Positions 40,099 through 51,900 of a stretch of 64,000 nt of DNA are shown one piece after another; within the stretch, counting starts at the first letter, position 1, and each line of letters starts with the position of its first letter. Source of the DNA: Mesaphorura yosii (lineage: Eukaryota > Arthropoda > Collembola > Poduromorpha > Tullbergiidae); NCBI GenBank assembly GCA_009869945.1, contig WIXG01000018.1:372001-436000 (forward strand). Direction: 5' to 3'. The notes beneath the pieces are model-generated. The model was given only the letters and a program-made list of their open reading frames with translations. It ran no database searches and was not told the DNA's origin. Both the position numbers and the translations under genes were made by a program.

Positions 40099-42325
40099 TC
40101 ACTGATGTTTACTTTTTCGACTCGCACTTCGACTCCGCAAATTTCTGCCTTTCTTCTGTTCAACAACATTGGAACTAGTTGAAGGCTCCTTTGTGCTTTT
40201 AACTATTTTATCCACTGAAGAAACGTAACTCCAGTATAACTGAACATAAGTGTAAAATATTCCAATGAAACAGTAATTTGAAATACATAAAAGAGGAAGA
40301 AAGGGCAGTCTTGACAGAAATACTGGTCCAAGATTCTCAAAGAAGTACAAGGGAATAAATCCGAGCGTGTAAATTATCTCAAGCCAATGCACCGATACTG
40401 GGGGCAGCACAATTAAGGCAGCGCTCACGTGCAGCATACAAATTAACACTTTGTGAAGCATTTCAAACGGAGTAAACAAAAGAGGAAACAATGAAAAGGT
40501 TCCGGGAATTAATGTGAGGAGGAAGAGTTTGGGCTTCAATGCTGCGATTAGGGCGAATGGGATTATAACGTTGAGGATGGCCTTTTCGTGAACATGATAT
40601 CCAAACATAAATGATGTCCATGCAGTTAAAATCACGGCACTGATGAAGTTTAGGTCAGACGGCGATTTCCAGAGCTTCCACAAAATGGGCAGAAGAATGA
40701 CAGCGGTCAGTGCGAAAGTATGAACAGGTTGAACAGAAGGCAACACTGCTAAGGGAGAGTCCCCAACAAGACCGCTTGTGATGTTACTTTTCCCACTGTG
40801 ACCATTTACTAGTTACAACAGAAACACATTTAAATTTCGAACTATGACGCTGGTGAATTCAGTGCTTACCAAAATTTAATACCAAGTCCATTGAGTTGTA
40901 TACAGCCCAAATATTAGGAGCCCAGTAGGCGTGAGATAGACCGCGTTTGAAAGGGAACATGTTTCTCAACAACTAAGGACGAAAATTATTATCACACAAA
41001 TTCAATCTAAGAAAGAATCTGAAAAGTAAAAAAGGAAAACCCTGCTTACTTGTGGGATATGTTGATAAAACGGGCCGAAGGAAACTGCGAAGATAACTGC
41101 AGTAATAGCCGCAAGTACGACGAAGTTACGCACGCTGTTCAGAACAGAAGATTTGCCAGTTCTTCCGAAGCACACTCTTGCCAGGTAGAAAACCCCATAA
41201 GCTGGTGCGATGTACAGGAAAATATGCTTGAAATTCAGGAGCACAATAAACAATCCAGCTCCTTGATAATATTTTTCCTAGATATAAAAGAAACAATCAA
41301 CGTAATGATACGTTCAACAGTTATATGGATAGACGGAGTAACGTCAAGCCTATAAGTTTACCTGCAAAACTTTGCCGATTGATAACAAAAGCAAGCCGAA
41401 CAAGTAGCCATTGTACTGAAAATGAATATGATCCACAATGAAAAGGCCACCATTTGTAAAAATTAATGTAAACAGTGATATTTGTGCGTTTGAACGATAA
41501 ATCCCCTTTGGAAGTAGCTTCTGGATACCAAACGAGCACCTGTAAACGAAAGTTAGTCCATGAAATAAGCGATGCAACGAGTGTGACACTAATTTGTAAA
41601 CGTTAACGACTTACTCCAATACACCGTAAGCAAGAACGAGATCCAGGACGACCACTGATATCTTCTGAAAGAGTATGGTTTCAACGGAGGCATAATTGAG
41701 ATTCGAAACTCGTAACATTCCCGGATCAATGAATTGAGCAATCTGGCTTAAACCCCATTCCAGATACGCGAAGAAGGGCTAATAAAAAAGATGACGAAAA
41801 TAACGATAAAGAAAAACCATGAAGTCAGTAAAGCTAGGCTTCGGCCGTCTATATCCGCCTTATGGGCTTCAGTTTTCATTGATAATTAGTTTTGCAGCCA
41901 GAATCGTTACCGGATAATCTAATGTCCATTCAGATGTCTGTTCGTAGTACCACTTAGACAGCGGCAGGGAGTGCGTAATCGCCAGCCAATTCCGGTGAAC
42001 TTCAAAATCCGTGGACCGACTAAATGAAAAGGAATTCCTCAATATCATTGTCATACGAGATAAGCAATACACTTGCCAATTTCTGTCACCGAAACCGAAA
42101 CCAAGACTTTTTAGGGTGGATGGGTAAGAGAAGTATAACTATCTTAGTGATTATAAGTAGTAATAGTAGTTAATTGCTATGGGATGGGCATAGGGCGCAG
42201 TAAGAAAATGGAAGGCGTGATAGGACAACTTACTAGCTTTTGATGAACAGCAGTTTTAACAGTGATACAATGGCGACGGCTGTCCAGTAGGAGAACTTGC
42301 TTTCCATGATATCTTTCGTTGCCAT
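40099..42325 (-). CDS. ALG8: Dolichyl-P-Glc:Glc1Man9GlcNAc2-PP-dolichol alpha-1,3-glucosyltransferase
   Basis: Adds the second glucose to the lipid-linked oligosaccharide for N-glycosylation, on the lumenal face of the ER, using dolichyl-phosphate-glucose. 527 residues, against 526 in human. Reverse-strand exons: 42325-42234, 42019-41911, 41778-41615, 41539-41362, 41277-41050, 40972-40870, 40808-40099. Polytopic membrane protein with family signatures [43 protein letters not shown] and [15 protein letters not shown]. The acidic loop-1 residue is the Asp of [10 protein letters not shown], as in GT-C transferases. The C-terminal tail is basic ([13 protein letters not shown]). Its start is 260 bases from the start of the divergent LRGUK-like gene. 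Confidence 0.95.
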
Positions 42326-42585
42326 TTTAGTTCCAGACCGTTTTGTTCGGACCAATGAAACTCCTGCAGTTGACCACGCTCAAGCCAAGATCACAGATAC
42401 TCGCAGATTTAGCTAGCCGAATCGAAAGCTCAAAAGTGCTGCATCAAGAAACGAGCATCTCGTAACTCATAAAAAAAATCAAAACAAGCTATCCAGCTGG
42501 AGCACACGGTTGCAAAGGTTTGCCGCCTAAAAACTCTTGCACTCTACATATACGAGACTGTTCACATAACTTTCTCATTTCTCAG
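42326..42585. promoter_or_regulatory. Probable bidirectional promoter of ALG8 and the LRGUK-like gene
   Basis: 260 bases between two divergent start codons. The gap must hold both 5' UTRs and both promoters unless the LRGUK-like gene has an upstream non-coding exon; CTCAG directly before its ATG could be a splice acceptor. No TATA box stands out. Confidence 0.45.
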
Positions 42586-45500
42586 ATGGATGAACAGAGA
42601 AAGCTTGAGAGCCTGAAGGAAGTGACAAACTACTGGTCACTCTCGGCTGTGAATTTATCGTGTAAGCGAGAGATTCCATTCTGCTCCTTGGATGAGTCTT
42701 AATTCTAGCTTCTGTTTTTATACTTAGACAGCAACTTGACGTTCTTTGATGGAAAAGGCTGCACCTATCTTCGAATGCTGAATCTCAGCCACAATGACAT
42801 CTCACGCATTTCAAATATGAATTGCCCAGCTTTGATCGTGCTTTTAATTGTAATTATCTTTTCCATAAGTCATTGCATTCTCATCTTCCGACAAATGACA
42901 AAACACCAGTCCACCTGTGACTGTGCCCATCTTTGTTTTATGATTGCAGAAGCACAACAAAGTGACCGACATCCATCCACTTTCAGGATGTCCCAATTTG
43001 CGTTATTTGGATGCTTCCTGGAACATGATTAGCGAACTTAAAGTGGTCCAAAAAATGCCTCGCTTGATGGAATTACGAATTCAAGGTATAAGGAAAACAT
43101 GATGACGTACAAGTCATCATAACGTATAGTAAATGCACAAATTCAATTTCAGAGAACAACTTCGATCTTCTGGAAGTCGAATACTTTCGAAGCCTGATTT
43201 CCTTGAGTCATCTTCGGATTACTCCAAATCCTTGTTTGGAAACCGGAATGCCTCGACTCATGATGATTTTCACTCTGCCACAATTGAGATTCCTGGATGG
43301 AACCGCCATCACTCCTGAAGAAATTGTAACCATACACCGATGCATCGATTACGTTAGCAGGGCATGCGAAATGATAAGAGCCTATATATTTCTCTGAAAT
43401 CTCCTTCAAGCTTCAAGCTGAGAACGCATTCAATCCACCATTTTCCAAGCTGGCTTTCGAAGATCACGCAAATCGGCTCTTAGATAAGGCGTGTCAGTCG
43501 GGCAACATGGCATTTGATGAATTTTGCAAGATGCATCCGGTGCCACCGATTCTGCTGCTGATCGGTAGTTTCAAGAGTAATATGCAGCAGATAACCAATT
43601 ACTTGCAAGACAAATTCAGGCATCTTGTCATGATTGGGTAAACCCAACTCCAGATTCCTCTAGCTGAAAACCACCGTGAAAATCCGGAATCTGTGCTGTT
43701 ACGCTTTTTGTCTGTTTCCAGCGGAGTGCATTCAACTGCTACGACTATCGAGAGCGGGGATCAAGTGGAGGATATTCCCATTTCTCCGGAAGTATTTTCA
43801 GAGATGAAAAACCGTGGAGAGTTCTTAGCGATTAGTCATATTTTGGGCCGTGTGTGCGGCTTTGCGACATCTCAAGTAAATCTATTCAGGCAGCTCTCAG
43901 CTATTGCTTAAGTTGAATGAAGTCATACAACATTCATGGGTCCCATATTAGATTTCTACAGCAGCTGAACGCGGCGCTGTTCTTGTGGCACCAGTGCCAC
44001 TGGAAGCTGCAATTTCTTTACGAAAATGGCGAATTTGTCCAAAAGTAGTCCTCATTCTGCCAACAAGTCGGCCACACTTCAATGTGGATGATTTCCTTGA
44101 AGCGGAAGCAGAAAAGGAGAAGGAAGGACTTGAGTATGATGATGAGCTCGAAGCGGCTGAACACCACTACCATAAAATAAAATTTACGGAAGGAGGTACA
44201 ATGTTAGCAAAGATTCACGGCATTTTGTGTGGCAAATTCATGAAAGTCCTTGCACCAGACGAGTATCCTGGTGAGCAGCTTGGCGAGCATGACTACTTTT
44301 CGCACCCGAGACATTCGATTTTGAAATCTCAAAGCAACCAATCTGTGTTGAGCGATTTGGACGATGAACAATGGAGTGAACAATTACTGAACATGATGGC
44401 CGGATTGAATGGTGAATACAACTAAGAATTGGCTGACACATGCTGGAATCAATTTTCTCTTGTCTCGTAGATAACGACACCGGTGTGTTAACCGAGAGAA
44501 AGATAAGTTTCCTAAAAATGAACAGAAAATTTTGCACTTTCGTAAAGCTTGAGGAAGCGATTGACCAATTAGACAGAGAAATGCATGTCAGTTCCGAGGA
44601 AGAAGGCGGCCAAGAGGAGGGCATGCAAGTACGATGTTTAAACAAAACGATGGCTTGATTTGAACATGATTTTTATCCTTTCAAAGGAGGAGGCGTCAAT
44701 CAATGTGACAGACAAGCCTCCGGGGAATGTTGCACTTCAATTACAGCAGACAGCTGGCGAAATTAAGTCAAATCCCGACATCTCAGCCATTAAAGCTGCG
44801 CTTAAACTACAACTCAACGAGGACGAAGCTGTTGAGGCCGTCACGTCAGAAGACAGGGTTCCACGCGAAGTCTTTGCAGATGAGACTCAATACACGGTGA
44901 TTAAATTGTACTCGCATGTAACCTCCGAAACAACAGAAATTCACTCACCAAAAACCGAGTCAGAGCATGATTATGGCCAAATTTCGCCAATTATGGAACA
45001 AGCAGAGACCGAAAGCAAGAAAGTTTCAGTACCTTCTTCTTTCCCTGAAAATGACGAAGCAGTTGATTGTGAGGGTAGTAGCCTGCCTGCGGACGAGGAC
45101 GTAATTTGGACAGAAACACGAGCCCTGAGCAATGTTAAATTTTCAGGTACACTACACTCTAATAATTAGTGACAATCTCATCGGGTCATATCTTAATTGC
45201 CTGCCTTCGGTTCATTGAATGTAGAAGTAAACCCTGCTCAAATCGCTGTAGAAGTACTTGACATTGAAGCTGAAGACAAGATTAAATCAAGACGAATAAC
45301 TGCTTACACTCCCTCGATGCAGTTCTCAGGTTCAAACCCGTCAATCGAAAGTATCTCGGGTTAGTATCCAATTAGCACGGTTAGCCTTGACTCAGCCAAT
45401 TCATTTCTCAGCTGAAATTTCTAGATAAAAGTTCCATGAATTTTGCGAACGAAGAAGTGGACGGAGAAGGGACAATGTCGTATGAACCATTTAGTCAGGG

Positions 45501-46477
45501 TTCAGCTGAACCCGAACTAAAAGCAGTGAAGCCTGAAGAATTGCAGAACAATTTATTGGGATTTCCCGGTAGCACTGTGGAACAACACAAGGCAGGTCAC
45601 CCATCTTCTGGGGAGACAGAATCTCATCACACCCACAACAAGTTTAAGCATCGAGACGCAATGGAGAAAGCAATCCTGAAAACAAGAACGGATTACCAGC
45701 AATTTCATTTAGAAAATCCGGGATTTTTCACAGCGGTTTATGAAACATCGGAGGCCCAAGAATGTGATCATGAAATAGAATTGCTGGTTCATGACATGCT
45801 GCAAGATTTTAGAAAAGAACGTGAGAGCAAGTTTAGACTCTTTATTTCTTACGCAGGAGGAGCCGGTAAGAGATAGCGTGAAATATGCTCAGAGTTGGCC
45901 TCAGGTTACGCTTTACTAAGACGTGGTGCTTAACACAGGTGATGCAAGTGATAAGTTATGCAGGCAGGACCAGAGAATCTTCTTGCAACACAGAATGGAT
46001 CAGTTCAGGTGGAGCGCTCATGAGTGGAATCACGGGTATCAACAGCCTTCAGTGCACGTGAGGAGCCGAAGACGAGGGAGTTCTGAGGGAGGTGAATATT
46101 TCTGGAAAAGTTCCTGCCCGAAGAATCTGTTCAATCCGAAATTGCCGCGGCGTTTCAATAAGGCGAAGTTGCAGCAGTTAGAAAAAGCTGGCGAACTGCG
46201 ACAACGGAAGTTGTTGAAAGCTGCTGAAAAATTGAAAATGAAGCAAGCACAAGAAGCGGCTACAGCGGGTGAAGTCGAATCAGTTGCAGAATTTCTGCAT
46301 GAACATATGAAAGAGCTTGGTGGCCGTGTGCACGACGAAGCATTGAATGAAGGGATCTTCAGCCCCGAAGAGAGAGTCGAATACACTGAAGGAATGAAGA
46401 ATAATAGAAACTTTGAATATGAATTCGCCTTGATGGAAGACGGGAAGAACGAAGAAAGCTTCACCGTGGAAGAGTAA
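42586..46477 (+). CDS. LRGUK: LRR plus guanylate-kinase-like domain protein (LRGUK-like)
   Basis: 1026 residues. Exons: 42586-42661, 42728-42849, 42950-43085, 43153-43325, 43411-43637, 43722-43875, 43952-44411, 44471-44628, 44687-45146, 45225-45359, 45425-45865, 45939-46477. Leucine-rich repeats of the SDS22/dynein type fill about residues 20-165 (YLRMLNLSHNDIS, NLRYLDASWNMIS, LSHLRITPNP). They close with an LRR cap (LRFLDGTAITPEEI). A guanylate-kinase-like fold follows at about 212-400: PPILLLIG..., NRGEFLAISHILGRVCGFATS, RKWRICPKVVLILPTS. The P-loop is lost (GSFKSN instead of GxxGxGK), so nucleotide-kinase activity is doubtful. The remaining 600 residues are acidic and Glu/Ser-rich, with a C-terminal coiled-coil-like basic/Glu segment. 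Mammalian LRGUK acts in sperm tail and acrosome assembly; it is shorter (about 825). Confidence 0.82.
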
Positions 46478-48946
46478 AAATTGTGTTATGAAATTCGCAC
46501 CGATAAACCTGTAGAGTGCAGCAACGGTAATTAGCTTGGCTGCCACTATTAAATTAAAAAACATTTTTTGAGTCTTAAAATAATTTGTTGCGACTTTCAA
46601 TCTTCGTCTTCGATTTTATCATTAAGAAAGGTTCCCTTTCTCGTGAGTTAGCCGAAATACATTGTAATAAATTCAGAATCTCACGTGCATCTTGAAGTCT
46701 GCAACGAAGCACGCTCCATCAGTTCCACGATAAGTCATTCATGTGGCGCACACTGAAAAGGGTTCGAATCATGTCACAATATCACAATTCGCATTAGTAG
46801 TCTGAGCAAGACTTTTCTGTCAGTTCATCATTTTGGATTCAATGAGAAAATGAAATAAAGGCTTCCACAAAACCAGATCTTAGGATCAGGTAAATTACAT
46901 CTCGTTCTCTTGATCTCATGTTTTTGAGATATATTCCACACACAGCACGACGTCACGTATGTAAGAGTAGGTACAAAGACATTTCCAGAATATCGTTACG
47001 AGAGGCAGTAAAGGTGAAAGCCAAAATGTGAATTCGTTGACTCGTGCAGCGCGAGCAGAAGTGGAAGCAGAATTCGCTATCCAATCTTATCCAACTCACG
47101 AAGCACAGCCCAGTCGTACTTGAACTTACTATAATATTACACTGGGAGCAGTACTTATTGAAAAAAGTCGTCGCTTCTATCCCGGAGAGAAAGTTAACGC
47201 AGAGAAGCAAGACACCGTTGCTTGACTTGGCTCAGTTGGAGTGCGTCATCCACGCGAATCGACGACGGGAGCTTTCTCCCGTGCTCGCAGTGCTTATGCG
47301 TGCCTGCTTTTTCTTCAAATTGGGAATTTTTGGCAATGGAAATGTGAAGAAGCTTTCTTGTGCTTTGCCAGCTTACGTCTCAGCCAGTGTGCCAGCAAAG
47401 TGAAGTTCCAGCATGGCCAGAAAGGACAAACCAAAGGAAAGGTTGTGCTCAGCTTCAGAAACGTCTGCAACCTGAAGTTGAACTGAGCAGAACCAAAAGC
47501 ATAACAGGGGAACCAAGAACCCGTGCATTTAGTGCCACGCAGGCAGTCTAAAAGCGGATTGAGCGAAGAGAAAGTGAAAGCAATATTAAAAACGAAATCC
47601 TCAGTCAGCCAGTCTGCTTTGGTTGTCTTTCCACTCGACTCAATTCTGCTCGTTTATGATGGAAAAGTATCATCATTAACTTCAGCCTGAATTTTTCTTT
47701 TTGTTATCGCAGAACGAATCGAGAGCGCAGAGCCCAAGAGCACGACGGAGAGATTGGCGCTGGCAATTTTATTATTGTAATTTTTGTGTACCTGTTCGAA
47801 GACTTTTTGTGTAAACATCATCAGTCTATTATTGCCAGGCAAGCTAAGTGGAAGTGGATCGAGAGTTTTCGCATTCGTGGCAGCAGCAAGAGAAAAGCCC
47901 GTACGCAAATATACGAATAATTGAGTGACGGAATTATCACTGGCGCACAGAAAAGAGTTCAAACAGCCTGTGAAAGTGCAAACACGGAGCGAGGACTTCG
48001 CAATTCCTGACTTCGAGCCGAAGCTTAACGTATTGTACGTCAAGCTTCAAACTAAAGCTCAGTTGATACGTTCACAAAGCTTAGCTTTGAGCTTTGTGTG
48101 TGCGTCTCACGTCAATCAATAAATGAACACAAATTTGTTACGCAATTTTTCTGTATTTAACACGTGGCGTGCCCTGAAGAAAAAATACAAAGAGTGCAGA
48201 CTATTCTTTGTCGCTGAGCCGATCGAGCTTGTTTGAGGCTTTGGGTTGCGAGTTTCGAGTTACGAGCAAAGGCAAAGTTGTCAGAACAAGAATATGAATA
48301 TCATATTTTTGACGTCGCAGTCGCAACAATTTCTCTACTTGTAAAGCGCTCGGAGACGAGTAGCGAAACTTTGACAGTGAAAAAGTGTAAAGTCTGAGCC
48401 GAAGTGAAAGGAAACCTTCCACATAATAATTTTTAGAAGACGATCTGTCTCCGTGAAGGTAAAATGTCACATGCAAGTCCCCATAACTTCTCCAGAATCT
48501 AAACTTTCTCCACGCGTCGGAGTGTTGTAAATAGCGAAGCTGTCAACTGCAAAAAGGGCTTTATCCCACGACGGATGCGAGCTACAGCTTTATCAAATTT
48601 CAATCAAGTCAGTGAATTTGCATGGGATAAACTTAATATGGCGCGCCTGCTTAGCCGGAATATCAAGAGAGATCTTCTGGCATAAGAAGCCCAGGAACTC
48701 GGTGGAAGTTTGAATGTGCGGTGGCGCAAACAACTTCCAGTCTCTGCTTCGAAATTTGATCTCCAAGCTCGGAATCAATTTTCAAAGTAAGGGTACACGG
48801 ATCGCAGATGTGTCATTTTCTCTTCTTGATCAAAGCGTGCTGTGCTACATTTTTCTTTCTTGAGAACCACATAATTAAGACTCCCAACCCGCAGCTGCCG
48901 TGAAGCGACTTTGTAAAGTGTCCAGTTCAGTCTTGCACTAAACCGC
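46478..48946. other. Intergenic region
   Basis: Contains the LRGUK-like 3' UTR, with AATAAA at 46666-46671, and the promoter side of the next gene. A further AATAAA lies at 48118-48123. The 129-codon reverse frame at 47654-48043 and the overlapping forward frames near 47044-47551 show no family resemblance and are not called. Confidence 0.5.
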
Positions 48947-51900
48947 ATGGAGAGTGGCGGTTACTCAGGCTCAGCTTACCAGGCGCCCGCATCGCCATCG
49001 CAAGTGAGGTTTAGCCAAACACGTAAGTTTAAATGAAAATTCAATTTCAATTTCGTGGAGTAACTTTTTGCAAGTCCGGAATTTCTACCCAGCTCTTGCA
49101 TGTCTGTCGTGTTTACATACGAATGAGACACTAGAATATTGATGAGCAGCGGGCCGTGGTCTGGCATGTTGTAATCTCTAAACGCATATGGAAGCGCAGC
49201 CACCCGGAGGCACTATGTAGTCAGTTTTACATTCCGGCGTACATATGTCGAGATAAATCAGAATTAGAACATAAGCCTATTCGCACTCTATTTATGAAAG
49301 TATGCATGCTATAATGTGCATTTAAAACACGGAGAAAGTAGCGCCTGGTGAATTTCAATTCGGTACATGCGATGCTACAATGTGCAGTCCCACAGAGAGA
49401 AATTGGGCTGAAGTATAGTTGGAAGGACGGAGAGAAATTGGCTGGAAGGCTGGGAATGAAATTGTAATCTGGATTAACTCATCTCAGGGAGATTTTCCAT
49501 TAATAGCGGCCATATACGATATTAGTCTGGGGTGTCTGGACACGGATTTGGAATTAGTCTAGTCTATGATTTTTGATGCGGATGCAGCTAACTGAAATTA
49601 ATGAAAATTGGTTCGCTAGTGTGGCTTTAATGAATTAATTAATGGATGAAGAAGACGAAAAATAAATTGAGTGAAAACGGAACCTGAAACAAACGGCCAA
49701 AACCGATACGTATCTTGTGTTTACTGAACTAACTGTTGCGGGACGATACTACATGACGCAATTTGCAAAATGAAAAGGCTGTCCCAGTGAATTCTCTCCG
49801 GAATTTGTTGCCAAAAATCGATGCAAGCAAAAGCATTACCAGAGCTGGAATGTGATTGCGAAATGCTATAGCTCTCTCTAGTAGTCATAAACATGTTATG
49901 CCATCCACATCCATTGTTGAATTCTCATCGCATTTTACATAGTTTGTTTGAAACAAGCTCACTAATGGGTATCAGGATCATGAAAATAGATGAAATTGAC
50001 GCTGGATCGAGCTATGGGCAATAAATTCATTACAAGAAGCGGATATTTGGCACAAGTCTTGGCCGTTCTTGACGTGTAACATAGTTGGCCGATTTTTGTT
50101 TTGTGCTGATCGATCTTCCGTCGGGGTCATGAAGCTGATCGATACCTGGGTTGGCTAGTTTCGTGGAGTGATCTCAGTCGCCTCAACACAATACAGAGAG
50201 CAGATAGTAATTAAGTGGATTAAACCCGCACGGCTATACTGTTAATTCTTACGCTACTTACCGTGCCCTATAACCTGTTTTTCATCAGCTATTCAGCTAA
50301 ACCTTCTGATAGTACAGGCTAATGAAACACACGATTTGGTTATTCAGCACTCTATTCAGTTAATTAATACCATAGTTCATCTGCTTTTGGTGCTGAGCAA
50401 GACCACAATAAATAAGATAGACTCACGCTCACATTATTAAGCGGCTAAGCTATGGTTGGATTAAAGTTAACGAATTAAGCAGACTAGGCGAGCAGAGGCT
50501 TTGGGAATTTCGAAAAGGATTAAATCTCCGAGAATCTGCGCTCTGTTAAAATCTCCTACTCAGTGTTGTGGTTGGATATTCACGTGTGCATTGCCACGGC
50601 AAGAATGTTGTACAGTATGACGAACTTTTGCCAGTGGGAATGATTAATCTAAAGGCCCAGAATTCTCATTGTACAACAGCAGGCTAATCTCTTCCTTAAC
50701 TTTTGTTTACAGCTCCAGAGAGTCCGAAAAGTTGTATGAAGGGAACCAGACGACTCAATTTTGCTGAACCGGATGAGATGAGTGAAGTTGGTGCGAGCGT
50801 AAGCTCGTCAGCGAGCACAAGCAATGACACGGCATTCAGTTGGAAAAATCAACCTGACAGCAACAGCGCGTACGTGAGCAGTCCCAAGAGTCCGAGGAAA
50901 AGTGCGAAAACTGTAATGATTAAATCGCCCGTCAGCGGCAGTACAACAACACCGACCGGGCTTGTCGGAGGCGATGATGATCAAGCTGAAGACGGCTCTG
51001 GTGAAAAGCCAGCCTCAACAACTCCTGAATTTCAATTTCACTTGAGTCAACACTACGAAACATCCCCGCTTGAGCATTTACCAAACTGCACATCAAACGG
51101 CAGTTACGAGGAATACATGCGCCAGAAGGAGGAACAGGAACGACTAGCGAACAAAAGTGATACATACACCGACACGAGCTTCTCTTTCGACAATGTACAG
51201 AGTGGTCCAAATCAGTACGATCCGCAATTAGTTGAAATCGCCACACGATTTGTCAATGAAATTATCGAGAAAGCCAAGGCGGAAGTCGTGAGTAGACAAA
51301 AGGTAATCACAAGCACTTATGCTCTGTTTGTCTTGCCCGGTGTTCAATCAATGTCTCATAAATCCGAGCTAGCGCAGAATGTCAATGTCAGGCTGAGCGC
51401 AAATCTTTTCAATCCTCTCATTTCTCAGAAGAGTATCGCTAATTCTTTCATGTGGACAAATCGTGATTTAATGACTGTCGTATGCTTCTTTTCTTCTTTT
51501 AGGCTGAAGGGAAGCAGAGAACTTTCTCGATCTCTTCGTCTCTCGTCGACCGTGGTCGAGGTAAGCACATCCAATGTGATCTGTGCGTGACTTTCTTTTA
51601 ATGTGCGCGTTTATTTATTCCAAGCACAAAAATATCATTAAGTTACTTACCCAAGGAGAAAACCAACTGGCGAGGTTCTTGCCGACTCCATTTGCCTGCG
51701 AGGCACTCTCAGTTCCAAGTCCATAAAACACAATTTCCCTCTTTGCCGTCGATTCTATTCCCTAACGCAAAGACTGGAGCTCATTATTCAGCTGTTTGCA
51801 GGGACTACATTAGAATACAAATTTCAATTTTTAATTCAGAGTGCTTTTCAGTTCAGCGCATTGTTCTTCGCTCCGCCGAGCCCCAGAACGCTTGTTAAGA

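Noticed and set aside
46755-46767. GGTTCGAATC, resembling a tRNA B box
   Set aside because: No A box or cloverleaf can be formed in the preceding 80 bases.
47654-48043. 129-codon reverse frame upstream of the scaffold gene
   Set aside because: No recognisable domain, start or splice context; overlaps forward frames of equal quality.
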